DNA from: Actinomadura_C alba
GTDB taxonomy: Bacteria; Actinomycetota; Actinomycetes; Streptosporangiales; Streptosporangiaceae
NCBI RefSeq assembly: GCF_039530285.1
Contig: NZ_BAAAOK010000028.1
Location: forward strand, 124,001 to 188,000
Length of the DNA: 64,000 nt
Reading direction: 5' to 3'
Shown here: piece after piece, positions 32,261-42,127 of the stretch
How the letters are laid out: every line of letters starts with the position of its first letter
How positions within the stretch are numbered: position 1 is the stretch's first letter
Program-made: the position numbers and the translations under genes
The notes under the pieces: generated by a model
What the model was told of the DNA's origin: nothing
Databases searched by the model: none
What the model saw: the letters and a program-made list of their open reading frames with translations, nothing else

Positions 32261-35200
32261 ATGAGGCCCTTCACCCTGCGGGTCGCCGCCGCCGCGCTCG
32301 CCGTGCTGTCCTCGCTCGCCGCCCTCACCTCCGCACGGTCGGACGCGGTCGCCGGGCCGGCGCCGAAAGGCATGGACTCCGCGCGGTTCGCCGACCCCCG
32401 CCCGGACAGCCGGCCCACGGTGCTGTGGTTCTGGAACGGCACCGTGACGCCGGCGCTGGTCGACCGGCAGCTCGGCGAGCTGCGAGCACAGGGCGTGTAC
32501 GAGGCGATCGTGTTCCCGTTCGACACCACCGCGCTGAAGCCGGCGTTCTTCAGCGAGGAGTGGTTCACCGTCATCGAGCACACGCTGCGCGAGGCGCAGC
32601 GCACGGGCATGCACCTGTGGCTGTTCAACGATGACTTCTTCCCCAGCGGCCGGGGTGGCGGGCTGGTCGTCAACGGGGGCAGGGTCGGTGACCGCACGTA
32701 CGAGCCGCATCCCGAACTGCGCCTGAAAGGCCTCGGCCGGACCACCACGAGGGTCACCGGCCCGGCGCGGGTCGATCTCGGCGCGAACACCACCGGGCTG
32801 GACGTGACCGGCGGGCGGCTGGTGGTCGACGGAAGCGCCGTGGCCGGCGCGACCGTGCTGAAGACCGGAGCGGAGTGGGCCAATTATACGGTCACCGCTC
32901 GTGCCCGTCTGGACCGGGGCACGGCCGGCATCGTCGTCCGCGCCACCGACGACCGGAACGGCTACTTGGTGGAAACCCGCCGCGCCGACGGCGGGGTGGA
33001 CATCTGGCGCCAGCAGAACGGGGCGTTCACGCTGCTGAGCCATCCCGGCGGCGTGCCCGGGTGGGATCCGGCCGCCGAACACGAGATCAAGGTCGTGGTC
33101 TCCGGGAACACGATCACCCCCTACGTGGACGGGCAGGCCCGTCCGTCGGTCACCGACGGCACGTTCCCGCGCGGCACGGTTGGGGTCCGCGCGGTCTCCG
33201 ACCAGCGCTCGGCGTACGACGATCTCACCGTCACCGCCGCCGACGGCCGGTCGCTGTACCGGCAGACGTTCGACGACGCGGCGGCCCTCGCGGACTTCGC
33301 ACCCCGCCAGACCGCCGCGAAGCCCGTCTCCGCGGTCGCGCGCCCGGCCGGGTCGAGTGACGTCGGCGAGTTCGTCGACCTGACGGAGTACGTGACCTCG
33401 GGCCGGGCCTGGCAGGCGCCCGCGGGACAGTGGCGGATCGACACCTTCGCCGCGACCCCGCTGGCCGACGACAACGCCGCGTCGTTCCGCCGTAACTACC
33501 TCGACCTGCTGGACGACGACGCGGTCGCGCGCATGCTCGACGCGGTGCCCGGTGAGTACTACCGGCGGTTCCCATGGGCGTTCGGCACCGTGCTGCGCGG
33601 CTTCTTTGACGACGAGCCCTTCATCGCCTCGGCCGACGCGCATTTCCAGCGGAAGCCGTGGTCACCGAGCCTGGACGCCGCGCTGAAGAAGGCCGGCGCC
33701 AAGCCGGGCGTGGCGTACGCGGCGGTCTTCGACGACCTGGGCAGGGACGGGCGGACCGAGCGGGGCCGGTACTGGCGGGCCGTCTCCGACCGCTTCGGCG
33801 AGGCGTACTACAGGCAACAGGCGCGCTGGATGGCCGACCACGGCGTCGGCTACATCTCCAACCCGCTGTGGGACGAGTACGGCCCCGCCGAGCAGGTCGC
33901 CAGCACCGGCGACCTGCACAAGCTGAACCAGTGGGCCCAGGTGCCCGGCACGGACGCCGTGTTCGACCACTACGCCGCCGGCGGGCGCACGATGCTGCCC
34001 CGGTACGCGGCGAGCGACGCCCACCAGAACGGGCAGGAGCGGGTGCTGCTGGAGGCGTTCGGCGGGATGGGCTGGCAGGTCTCACCCGAGTTCGCACGGG
34101 CCATGCTCGGCGGGTTCGCCGCCCGGGGGATCAACCTGACCGTGTTGCACGCGATGTGGACCGACGAGAACAACGTCGTCTACCCGCCGCCGTTCGGCTC
34201 CGCCAACCCGTGGTGGCGTACCGCGAAGCCGCTGACCGACTGGATCGGCCGGGTCATGGAGGTCGCTCGCGGCCGCGCCGTCGCGCCGACCGCACTCATC
34301 CAGCCGCAGCGCGCCGCCGAGTCCTGGCAGGGCACCCCCACCCAGGACACGATCGACCGGGACTTCACCGCCGCGGCGTACGCCCTGGAGGACGCGCAGA
34401 CCGACTTCGACCTGCTCGACGAGGGCGCGCTCACCGGTGACGAGGCGATCCGGGCGCACGCCCGGGCCATTGGCGGACGGCTGCAGGTCGGGAAGCAGTC
34501 CTACCGCTTGGCCGTGCTCCCGCAGACTCCCACCCTGGACCTGGCGACGGCTCGAACGCTGGAGAGCTTCGTCCGGTCCGGCGGCACGCTCGTCGCGATC
34601 GGCGACCTGCCGGCGGAGGAGGCCGGCGGCCGCGACGCCGAGCTCCGGGACGCGCTCGCGTCGCTGTTCGGGAACGGTACGGCGCCGGGCGAGCACCGGT
34701 ACGGCGCCGGGCGCACCGTCCGCCTGACCGCGCCGGCGGAACTCGGGGAGGCGGCCCGTTCGGCGGGCGTCGCCGCGGCCGTGCTCCAACCGGCACAGCC
34801 GGCGGTACGGGTGCTGCGGCTGGAGACCGGCACGGACAGGGCGTTCCTCGTCACGAACGAGAGCGGGGCGGTGGTACGCACCACCGCGACGTTCGCCGCG
34901 AAGGGCACCCCGGAGCTCTGGCGGCCCGAATCCGGCCGGACCGCGGCAGCCACCACCTTCCGGGACGGGCCCGGCGGGCAGGGCACCGCCGTGCCCCTGG
35001 AACTCCAGCCGTACGAGACCCTCGCGGTCGCCTTCCGGTCCGCGGTGCCGCCGCCGGCCGCGGTGCCGCACCTGGTCTCCGGCGACGTCCCCGCGACCGC
35101 GGTGCACGCCGGCAAGGACGGTGAGCTGCGGGTCGACGCGGTGCTCGACGCGCCGGGCGACCACCGGTTGGTCGGTACGTGGCGGGGCCGGCTGTTCAGC

Positions 35201-36382
35201 GGCACCGTCGCGACCCAGGACCCGCTCACCCCGGTCGCACTCGGCGGTGACTGGTCGGTACGGCTGGACAAGCCCGGCGCCGAGCCGCAGAGCAGGCCGC
35301 TCGGGTCGTGGACCGCGATCGATCCGTCGTACTCCGGCTCGGCGACCTACTCGCGGACGGTCGACCTGGACGCGGCGACCCTGGACGGGCGCCGGTTCGT
35401 CCTCGACCTGGGCGACGTCCGGGACGTCGCGGAGGTCACGGTGAACGGGAAGACGTTCGACCCGCTGCTATGGAAGCCCCACCGCCAGGACGTCACCTCC
35501 GCGCTGCACGCCGGGCGGAACGACATCCAGGTGCGGGTCACGAACACGCTCGCCAACCAGCATGGGGACCACCGCCCCGCAGGACTGCTCGGCCCGGTGA
35601 CGCTGCGGCCGCAGCGGGCCGTCTCCGCCGAGCTCGCGCCAGTGGGCAATGAGCCGGTGTACGAGATCGGCATCCCGGTCGCGCCCGCCGTGTCGCCCGG
35701 TCAGTCCCGGGAGTTGCAGGTGCGGGTGCGCCGCTTCGGCCGCGGCGGGGGCGGTACTGAGCAGGTCGGGTTCGCCGCGGCCAGCGGGCTGACCGTGACC
35801 CCGGCCCAGACCGACGTGACGTTCGGCCGCGACGACGAGGCGACGGTCCCGGTCACCCTGACCGCCCACGCGGACGCGACGGTGCCCGCCACCGGCACGC
35901 TCACCGTCACGATCGGTGCGCAGCGACAGGAGGTGCCGGTGACCGTCGACCTGGCGACCCGGCTCGGCCAGGCGAGCGCGTCGTCCACCAACGGCTCCTT
36001 CCGGCCCGAGGGTGCGATCGACGGGGATCGCGGCTCGGACTCGTGGGGTCAGGGGAACGGCTGGAACGATGCGACCCAGGGCGCGTTCCCCGACACCCTG
36101 ACCGTCGACTTCGCCGCGCCGGCGCCGGTGGGCCGGGTCGACCTGTACACGATCGACTCCGCGACGTACCCCGCGAAGGACTGGGGCATCCGCGACGCCG
36201 ACGTACAACTGCTGACCGGCGGCGAGTGGCGCACGGTCGCCGAGATTCGCGGCAACACCGAAGGGCTGATGAGCCGGGCCTTCGAGCCGGTCACCGCGAG
36301 GGCGATGCGCGTGGTGGTGCGGTCCGCGAACGACGGCGCCTTTTCCCGGATCATCGAGGTGGAGGGCTACCCACCGGCATAA
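32261..36382 (+). CDS. Second secreted GH106-like glycoside hydrolase with C-terminal F5/8-type domain
   Basis: A 1373-residue paralogue of the preceding enzyme. GGAGG lies six bases before ATG 32261; the reading frame stays open far upstream through the first gene, but that extension is shadow. Order: signal peptide (about 1-32), catalytic start Leu-Trp-Phe-Trp-Asn-Gly (near 50), inserted laminin-G-like domain (about 187-340), Phe-Phe-Asp-Asp-Glu-Pro-Phe near 448 (likely acid residues), galactose-binding-like domain near 1000-1130, and a terminal F5/8 type C carbohydrate-binding domain (about 1235-1373). Probably acts on the same polysaccharide with a different linkage specificity. Confidence 0.75.
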   Translation: MRPFTLRVAAAALAVLSSLAALTSARSDAVAGPAPKGMDSARFADPRPDSRPTVLWFWNGTVTPALVDRQLGELRAQGVYEAIVFPFDTTALKPAFFSEEWFTVIEHTLREAQRTGMHLWLFNDDFFPSGRGGGLVVNGGRVGDRTYEPHPELRLKGLGRTTTRVTGPARVDLGANTTGLDVTGGRLVVDGSAVAGATVLKTGAEWANYTVTARARLDRGTAGIVVRATDDRNGYLVETRRADGGVDIWRQQNGAFTLLSHPGGVPGWDPAAEHEIKVVVSGNTITPYVDGQARPSVTDGTFPRGTVGVRAVSDQRSAYDDLTVTAADGRSLYRQTFDDAAALADFAPRQTAAKPVSAVARPAGSSDVGEFVDLTEYVTSGRAWQAPAGQWRIDTFAATPLADDNAASFRRNYLDLLDDDAVARMLDAVPGEYYRRFPWAFGTVLRGFFDDEPFIASADAHFQRKPWSPSLDAALKKAGAKPGVAYAAVFDDLGRDGRTERGRYWRAVSDRFGEAYYRQQARWMADHGVGYISNPLWDEYGPAEQVASTGDLHKLNQWAQVPGTDAVFDHYAAGGRTMLPRYAASDAHQNGQERVLLEAFGGMGWQVSPEFARAMLGGFAARGINLTVLHAMWTDENNVVYPPPFGSANPWWRTAKPLTDWIGRVMEVARGRAVAPTALIQPQRAAESWQGTPTQDTIDRDFTAAAYALEDAQTDFDLLDEGALTGDEAIRAHARAIGGRLQVGKQSYRLAVLPQTPTLDLATARTLESFVRSGGTLVAIGDLPAEEAGGRDAELRDALASLFGNGTAPGEHRYGAGRTVRLTAPAELGEAARSAGVAAAVLQPAQPAVRVLRLETGTDRAFLVTNESGAVVRTTATFAAKGTPELWRPESGRTAAATTFRDGPGGQGTAVPLELQPYETLAVAFRSAVPPPAAVPHLVSGDVPATAVHAGKDGELRVDAVLDAPGDHRLVGTWRGRLFSGTVATQDPLTPVALGGDWSVRLDKPGAEPQSRPLGSWTAIDPSYSGSATYSRTVDLDAATLDGRRFVLDLGDVRDVAEVTVNGKTFDPLLWKPHRQDVTSALHAGRNDIQVRVTNTLANQHGDHRPAGLLGPVTLRPQRAVSAELAPVGNEPVYEIGIPVAPAVSPGQSRELQVRVRRFGRGGGGTEQVGFAAASGLTVTPAQTDVTFGRDDEATVPVTLTAHADATVPATGTLTVTIGAQRQEVPVTVDLATRLGQASASSTNGSFRPEGAIDGDRGSDSWGQGNGWNDATQGAFPDTLTVDFAAPAPVGRVDLYTIDSATYPAKDWGIRDADVQLLTGGEWRTVAEIRGNTEGLMSRAFEPVTARAMRVVVRSANDGAFSRIIEVEGYPPA

Positions 36383-36440
36383 GCGCGTTGGGATCTGGTG
36401 AACGCGGCGGTATGTCCGAGGCCTCCCCTACGGTTGGCGC

Positions 36441-39131
36441 ATGAGTGATCAACTCCCCGCGCTCCGTGACGAGAACGCCCTGATCACCCCCGATCGGTGG
36501 CGGGAGCATGTTCTTCCCCGTCGTGGTGGGCTGACTCCGGTTCCCGAGGCCACCCCGCAGGCGTCCATCTGTGACGAGGTACGTACGAATCTGTCGGCCG
36601 CTCGGCCGATCATCGACGCGGTGCTCGACGATCCCGCCAGCAACCGCGGGCTCGTCGAAGCGGCCCGGGCTTATCTGCGGGGTGACCTGGATCCCCTGGG
36701 TGCGGCGGTGGTCGCGACCGTGGAGACGGTGGCGCGGCAGCAGTCGCGGTTCGGCACTGACGCGGACTGGGCCGACTTCCTAGTCGCCGAACACGGCGTC
36801 GCCTTCGCCGCCTGCGCCTTCGCGGAGCTCGACGGGATCTGGGCCGATTGCGACACGGAAATGTCCAAGGACAAGCCCAGGAAGGTCCAGCACGACGGAT
36901 GGTGGGACACCGGTTACGCGCACTGGGCGACGGGCCCCGCGGGACGGCGGATGCGGGCGCTGCTCGCGGCGGCCGGCGACGACGACCACGCGGAGGCCGT
37001 GGAACGGCTGGCGGAGCACCGCCGGAAGTGGCTGCAGCGGTTGGTCGTGTGCTTTCTGGTGCCGTCGTGGCAGGACTGGGTGGACGAGTGCTGCGCGGCT
37101 CCGCCGAAGCGGGGTGACTGGTGCGCGGACGGCGCCAAGCTGCTCTGGTCGTCAATCGAGACCGTCGAGCAGATCGAACGGCTCGGTGACTGGGCGCGTT
37201 TCGGGGATGGGGAACATCACCAATACGGGGATGGGGAACGTCACCCCTCGGTGATTTATACCGTGATCGACGGGGCCGGGGTGGCCGCGGCGCCGGCGCT
37301 CGCGCGGTCCCTCAACGACGCGACCGAGGCCAAGGACCGCCGGTTGCTCCTTGAGGCGCTCGGTGTCCTGCCGAGCGATGAGGCGTTCCTGCTCATGGGG
37401 GAGCGGCTCGATCAGCGGAATGTCCTGCCCGCGATGGCGGAGATGATCGAGCGGTTCCCGGTGCGGGCGCTGCGCGTTCTGGCGGAGCTGAGCGTCGGCA
37501 CCTCCAAGCGGGCGCGGCTGGCGGCCGGTCTGCTGAACGCGCATCTGCTGGCGCGACCCGATCTGGCCGCCGAGGCCCTGCCTGGGCTCGGGGACGACGT
37601 CAAAGCGGCGATCCAGGCCGTCGAGGAGACCCGGGTGGCGGAGGCGCCCGCGAGCGACGTGCCCAAGGCGCTCCTGAAGGGCGGTACGAAGGGGGCGCCG
37701 GACTGGGCAGCGCCCACCGCGATGCCGCAGGTGCTGCTCAAGGGCCGTGAGCGGGCGCTGCCCGCTGCGGCGACCGGGCACCTCATCGAGGCGCTGGCGA
37801 AGGCGAGCCCGCGCCGCGAGCCGGGCGTGGGCGTCAAGACGGCGTTGGACGCGCTGGACCCGGGGTCGCTCGCCGAGTTCGGCTGGGCGCTGTTCGAACG
37901 GTGGCGGATCTGCGGTGAGTCGACCCGGATCGGCTGGGCGCTGTCGCAGCTGTACTGGACCGGAGACGACGAGACGGCGCGGCGGCTGGGCGGGATGGCG
38001 CGGTCCTGGCCCGGGCAGGACGGGATCAAACTGCCGCTGAACGGGCTGGACGTGCTCGCCGCGATCGGCACCGACGTCGCGGTCATGCAACTGCACCTGG
38101 TCTCGGAGAAGGCTAGGCCGAAGCGGCTCAAGAAGAAGGCGCTGCAGCTCCTCGACCAGGTCGCGGAAGAACGGGGGCTGACGCTGGAGCAGCTCGCCGA
38201 CCGGATGGTGCCGGACTTCGGGCTGGACGCCGACGGAAGCATGACGCTGGACTACGGGCCCCGGCGTTTCGTCGTGGGCTTCGACGAGCAGCTCAAGCCG
38301 CAGGTGACCGATGACAAGGGCAAGATCCGCAAGGCGCTGCCCAAGCCGGGTGCCAAGGACGACCAGGAGCTGGCGCCCGCCGCGTACCGGGCGTTCACCG
38401 GGTTGAAGAAGGACGTCCGCACCGTCGCCGCCGACCAGATCCGGCGGATGGAACGGGCCATGAGCGAGCAGCGCCGGTGGGAGGCCCGGGAGTTCCAGAG
38501 CCTGTTCGTCGAGCACCCGCTGCTGTGGCACATCGTCAAGCGGCTGGTCTGGGTGCACGAGGAGGGCGGGAAGGCCACCGCGCTCCGCGTCGCCGAGGAC
38601 CGGACGCTCGCGGACGTGCACGATGAGATCCTGACGCTGCCCGAGACGGGGAACGTGCGGATCGCCCACCCCCTGCACCTCGGGGAGACGGTGGGGGCGT
38701 GGGGTGAGGGCTTCGCCGACTACGAGATCCTCCAGCCGTTCCAGCAGCTCGGGCGGCCGATCGACGCGTTCACCGAGGAGGAGCGTGGCGGCAACAGGCT
38801 GAGCCGCGTCGAGGACATCACCGTCTCGACCGGCAAGGTGCTGGGGCTGGAACGCCAGGGCTGGGTGCGCGGCACGCCGCAGGACGCGGGTGTGCAGTGC
38901 TGGATGACCCGCGATGTGCCGGGCGGCCGCACGATCACTCTCGAGGTCAGCCCCGGCTTCCCGGTCATGTCGCCGGGCGAGTGGGCCGAGCAGACGCTCG
39001 GCACCGTCTGGATCACCGAGTCCCCCGATTCCTACTGGCGCGACTCCCAGGCCCGCTTCAGCGAGCTCGACGAGGTGACCGCCTCCGAGTTGCTGCTCAC
39101 GCTGAGCACGCTGGCGGAACCCGCCCAGTGA
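36441..39131 (+). CDS. DUF4132 domain-containing protein
   Basis: An 896-residue cytoplasmic protein. The C-terminal third (about 620-890) has DUF4132 features: Glu-Gln-Leu-Lys-Pro-Gln-Val near 615, Phe-Val-Glu-His-Pro-Leu-Leu-Trp near 690, Val-Arg-Ile-Ala-His-Pro-Leu-His-Leu near 735, and Phe-Gln-Gln-Leu-Gly-Arg-Pro near 770. The N-terminal two thirds are helical, HEAT-like. Family members (E. coli MolR-like proteins) have no established biochemical role. Codon 37200-37245 region contains an in-frame imperfect repeat Gly-Asp-Gly-Glu-His/Arg-His. Two decayed paralogues follow. Confidence 0.85.
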   Translation: MSDQLPALRDENALITPDRWREHVLPRRGGLTPVPEATPQASICDEVRTNLSAARPIIDAVLDDPASNRGLVEAARAYLRGDLDPLGAAVVATVETVARQQSRFGTDADWADFLVAEHGVAFAACAFAELDGIWADCDTEMSKDKPRKVQHDGWWDTGYAHWATGPAGRRMRALLAAAGDDDHAEAVERLAEHRRKWLQRLVVCFLVPSWQDWVDECCAAPPKRGDWCADGAKLLWSSIETVEQIERLGDWARFGDGEHHQYGDGERHPSVIYTVIDGAGVAAAPALARSLNDATEAKDRRLLLEALGVLPSDEAFLLMGERLDQRNVLPAMAEMIERFPVRALRVLAELSVGTSKRARLAAGLLNAHLLARPDLAAEALPGLGDDVKAAIQAVEETRVAEAPASDVPKALLKGGTKGAPDWAAPTAMPQVLLKGRERALPAAATGHLIEALAKASPRREPGVGVKTALDALDPGSLAEFGWALFERWRICGESTRIGWALSQLYWTGDDETARRLGGMARSWPGQDGIKLPLNGLDVLAAIGTDVAVMQLHLVSEKARPKRLKKKALQLLDQVAEERGLTLEQLADRMVPDFGLDADGSMTLDYGPRRFVVGFDEQLKPQVTDDKGKIRKALPKPGAKDDQELAPAAYRAFTGLKKDVRTVAADQIRRMERAMSEQRRWEAREFQSLFVEHPLLWHIVKRLVWVHEEGGKATALRVAEDRTLADVHDEILTLPETGNVRIAHPLHLGETVGAWGEGFADYEILQPFQQLGRPIDAFTEEERGGNRLSRVEDITVSTGKVLGLERQGWVRGTPQDAGVQCWMTRDVPGGRTITLEVSPGFPVMSPGEWAEQTLGTVWITESPDSYWRDSQARFSELDEVTASELLLTLSTLAEPAQ

Positions 39132-39291
39132 CCTGTTGGGCGAGGAGCCCCGCTAACCCGGACGCGTGACGCGACGCACCGCGTGACGTGGCCGTACCGA
39201 GGTGGCCGCATCGCGTGACGTGGCGGACCGCGTCGCCGCCCGACCGTCGAAGGCACCGACCACACCGACCCACGACAGGAACGAATCCCCG

Positions 39292-40207
39292 ATGAGCGAC
39301 GACCCCGCGACGCGTCCCGATGAGGACGCCCTGACCATCCCGAGCGCCTGGAAACGGCAGATCCACCCGCGGCGCGGCGGCACGCCCGGGCCGAAGATCA
39401 AGCTCGGCGCCGGCGCGCGGAAGGCCATGAGGGCGTGCCTGGCCAACGGCCGGGGCGAGGTCGAACGCGCTATCGCCGACCCGCGAACCGACCCGGACCT
39501 GGTCGCGCCCACGCGGTCGTACCTCGACGGCACCCTCGACCCCCTGGGTGCGGCGGTGGCTGCCGTCGTGTCGGCCGGGATCGACGCGTGGTCGGACGAC
39601 ATCCGGTTCGTGGACGGCTGGACGTTCACTCACGGAGTCGCGTTCGCGGCCTGCGCGTTCACCGAGATGGCCACCCTGTACGCGCGTTTCGAACGCACGA
39701 GCGGCCGGGTCGCGAGCCGAAGCCCGTCGTCGTCACCGGGCTGACCGCGCCCGGCCCGCACGTGACCTGGGCCGAGGGTGAGCGGGAGGCGTGGGGACGT
39801 GAGCCGATGTCCTACCCCGCCGACTGGTATGACGAGGTCAGCAAAGCGGCCACGTCGCGTGGGGTTCGTACACCCCCGACAAGAGGACCGAGGTCTGGGA
39901 GCGGCGCGCCGCGGCCTTCGAGGCGGGCAGACTGGGCGGTCTCAAGGAGCTGGGGCTCCTGACAATGGCGGCGGACGAGATCGCCCGGCCCCTCGTCCGC
40001 GACTGGAACCCCGATCGCAGTGACGACCCCAGCATCACCGGGATCAAGGTCCTCGTTTCGCGCTTTGAGGTCGACGCGCTGGCGGTCGCGGTGCGGCTCG
40101 CGCGGAGCAGGCCGGGACCATGCGGTTCTCTGTTCGGCGAACTGGACGCGGTCACCGCGTCCGAGGTGCTCGCCGACCTCACCCATCTGCAAGGCGCCGC
40201 CCTGTGA
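39292..40207 (+). pseudogene. Degenerate DUF4132-family paralogue
   Basis: The first 150 codons (from ATG 39292, EDALTIPSAWKRQIHPRRGG onward) align with the N-terminus of the preceding DUF4132 gene, including Leu-Asp-Pro-Leu-Gly-Ala-Ala-Val and His-Gly-Val-Ala-Phe-Ala-Ala-Cys-Ala-Phe. The frame then stops at 39744. Homology-like sequence continues in a second frame to about 39840 and in a third to TGA 40207, ending Glu-Leu-Asp-Ala-Val-Thr-Ala-Ser-Glu-Val, which matches the C-terminus of the intact gene. The whole middle is missing. At least two frameshifts plus a large deletion. Confidence 0.75.
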
Positions 40208-40268
40208 GCGAGCCGCCCTTCATGCCGAGCACGTTCGTCATCCCCCCACCTCACGGAGACAACACCCC

Positions 40269-40427
40269 ATGAGTGACACCGTGTCGCGTCCGGACGAGGA
40301 CGTATTGATGCCCGGATTCGGTCCGAACTGGGGCAGGCGTCCGCATGGTCCCCCGGTGGTGAACTCGGCACGCCGTCAATTCTCGCCAACAGCCACCGAG
40401 CGGCCTGGTCATACCTCGCCACAGTGA
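40269..40427 (+). pseudogene. N-terminal stub of a third DUF4132-family gene
   Basis: A 52-codon ORF with GGAGA upstream begins MSDTVSRPDEDVLMPGF, resembling the starts of the two preceding paralogues (Asp-Glu-Asp/Asn-Ala-Leu), then diverges and stops. It is either a fragment left by deletion or an independent small protein; the repeated start pattern favours a remnant. Confidence 0.5.
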
Positions 40428-40507
40428 TCGGCAAGGGCTTGTGAGTCACGACCGAACGACCCTAGCGTTCCTGTCGCGATCTTTCCCCCCGACCTCGGAG
40501 GTCACTT

Positions 40508-41737
40508 GTGAGGCGCCTACCCGCCCGCAAAACCCGTCTGGCCCTGCCTGCGGCGTTCGCGCTGACCGGTTCTCTCATCGCCGTAACACCCGTGACGGCG
40601 AACGCCGCAGAACCGGCGCAGGGCAACTGCAAGACGTTCGACGACCCGCAGTACAACGGCTGGACGACGTACGAGGAGCTCGGCCCGAAGCTGCGCGCGA
40701 TCGAGAGCACCAGCAACGGGCGCGTGCGCGTCGACGTCGTCGGCCGCACCCAGCAGGGCCGCGAGCTGTACGCCGCCCGGGTCGGCACCGGCCGGCGGGT
40801 TCTGCTCGTGCAGAGCGCCATCCACGGCAACGAGCGCACCGGCACGGAGGCCCTCCTGGGAATCCTCAAGAAGCTCGGCTCCGGCGGCGACCCGACCACG
40901 AAGCGCGCGCTGCAGGGCATCACGCTCGTCGCGATGCCGATGGTCAACCCGGACGGCGGCGAAATCAATCGACGCGCCAACGTCATCTCCTGGGACCAGG
41001 TCACGGCGACGTACCCGCAGCTCGCCGGCGCCCCGCGCGCCTGGTACCACTCGTTGCGCGGTGACGGCATCGAGCTGCCCGGATTCGACCTCAACCGCGA
41101 CTTCAACCCGGACCTCGACTACGTGCCGAGCGCCGGCGACCTGCCCGGCCGTCAGGTGGACGCGGGCTTCTTCCTGTCACCCGAGTCGCGCGCGATCCGC
41201 GACGTGTACGTGGGGCTGAAGCAAGAGTTCGGCAAGGTCGACGCGGCCGTCGACCTGCACCACATGGGCCCCTGCGACCCGCTCACCGGAGGGCCGCAGG
41301 ACGGTAAGCCCATCTCGGTATCACTGGACTACCCGCCGCTCGGCGTGAACGACGGCGCGGCCTACAAGGAGAAGTGGCCGCTGCTCGACCAGGACGCGTC
41401 ACGCCGGCACGCCCTCGCCGTCGCCAACGGGATCCGCGCCTCGTACGGCAGCCAGTCGCCGCTGGCCGCCATCGGCCGCTACTACCACCCCGACGACCGT
41501 GAGTACGCCGGCCAGGGCCGTTCCGCGTTCGCGATGAACGGATCGGCGACGGTTCTCTTCGAGGTACGCGGCCAGCAGGACGACCTCGGCCAGAAGTTCA
41601 AGGGCATGCTGGCCCGAAGCGTTCAGACCGGTGTCGAGTCGCTGATCGACTCGATGGCCACCGGCGCGGTGGACAACCTCGAGGGTGACGACTTCTTCGG
41701 GCTGCCCGACTATGGGTGGGACACCACCGCCGACTGA
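40508..41737 (+). CDS. Secreted M14 zinc carboxypeptidase
   Basis: A 409-residue protein with a Sec signal peptide (cleavage after Ala-Asn-Ala near 32). The M14 zinc site is visible: His-Gly-Asn-Glu (about 115-118) for the His-x-x-Glu pair and a third His in Asp-Leu-His-His near 260. Substrate-binding Asn-Arg-Asp-Phe-Asn sits near 200, and the catalytic Glu is in Val-Leu-Phe-Glu-Val-Arg-Gly near 350. GTG 40508 has GGAGG nine bases upstream. Probably an extracellular carboxypeptidase or murein peptide hydrolase. A strong hairpin follows the stop. Confidence 0.9.
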   Translation: MRRLPARKTRLALPAAFALTGSLIAVTPVTANAAEPAQGNCKTFDDPQYNGWTTYEELGPKLRAIESTSNGRVRVDVVGRTQQGRELYAARVGTGRRVLLVQSAIHGNERTGTEALLGILKKLGSGGDPTTKRALQGITLVAMPMVNPDGGEINRRANVISWDQVTATYPQLAGAPRAWYHSLRGDGIELPGFDLNRDFNPDLDYVPSAGDLPGRQVDAGFFLSPESRAIRDVYVGLKQEFGKVDAAVDLHHMGPCDPLTGGPQDGKPISVSLDYPPLGVNDGAAYKEKWPLLDQDASRRHALAVANGIRASYGSQSPLAAIGRYYHPDDREYAGQGRSAFAMNGSATVLFEVRGQQDDLGQKFKGMLARSVQTGVESLIDSMATGAVDNLEGDDFFGLPDYGWDTTAD

Positions 41738-41749
41738 TCGTGGTGACCG

Positions 41750-41780
41750 CTGTGCCGCACGCAGCGGGTGTGCGGCACAG
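41750..41780 (+). terminator. Hairpin terminator after the carboxypeptidase gene
   Basis: An 11-bp perfect stem, CTGTGCCGCAC / GTGCGGCACAG, with a 9-base loop, 12 bases after the stop codon. No U-tract. Confidence 0.7.
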
Positions 41781-42031
41781 CGGGCCAGGCCCTGGTACGA
41801 CACCGGCGGCGCCCCGGCCGGGCCTGCGGAGAGCAGAATTGCTGGGCATCGGCGCTGGTAGGAGGGGTCCCACCGTGCGAGGTCCGAACGTTCGCCCGTG
41901 ACGCTCCGCCCAGTGGATCCGGGGGAGCGGGGACGTGCCCGGACCGGGACGGCACCGGCGATAGGCGCCATGACGTGCAGTACTACAGCGGGCGGCTGGA
42001 GTGAATCCGGCTGGCGCCGACCTTCGTTGAC

Positions 42032-42081
42032 TCGTGGCGTGTCGGGCGATCGACGGCTTTCGCGACCCCGACACGCCACGA
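42032..42081 (-). terminator. 15-bp hairpin downstream of mtnC
   Basis: TCGTGGCGTGTCGGG (42032-42046) and CCCGACACGCCACGA (42067-42081) form a perfect 15-bp stem with a 20-base loop, 46 bases past the mtnC stop on the minus strand. Probably the mtnC terminator; long enough to act on both strands. Confidence 0.65.
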
Positions 42082-42127
42082 CTCGACGAGCGTGGTCGGT
42101 GCGGAACGTGGGGTTGCTTCGCCGCTG

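Larger units (their letters stand above)
41738..42127. other. 390-bp intergenic region between the carboxypeptidase and mtnC
   Basis: Two convergent genes end here. It holds two strong hairpins (41750-41780 and 42032-42081). No conserved reading frame was recognised in between; short plus-strand frames lack ribosome-binding sites. Confidence 0.7.
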
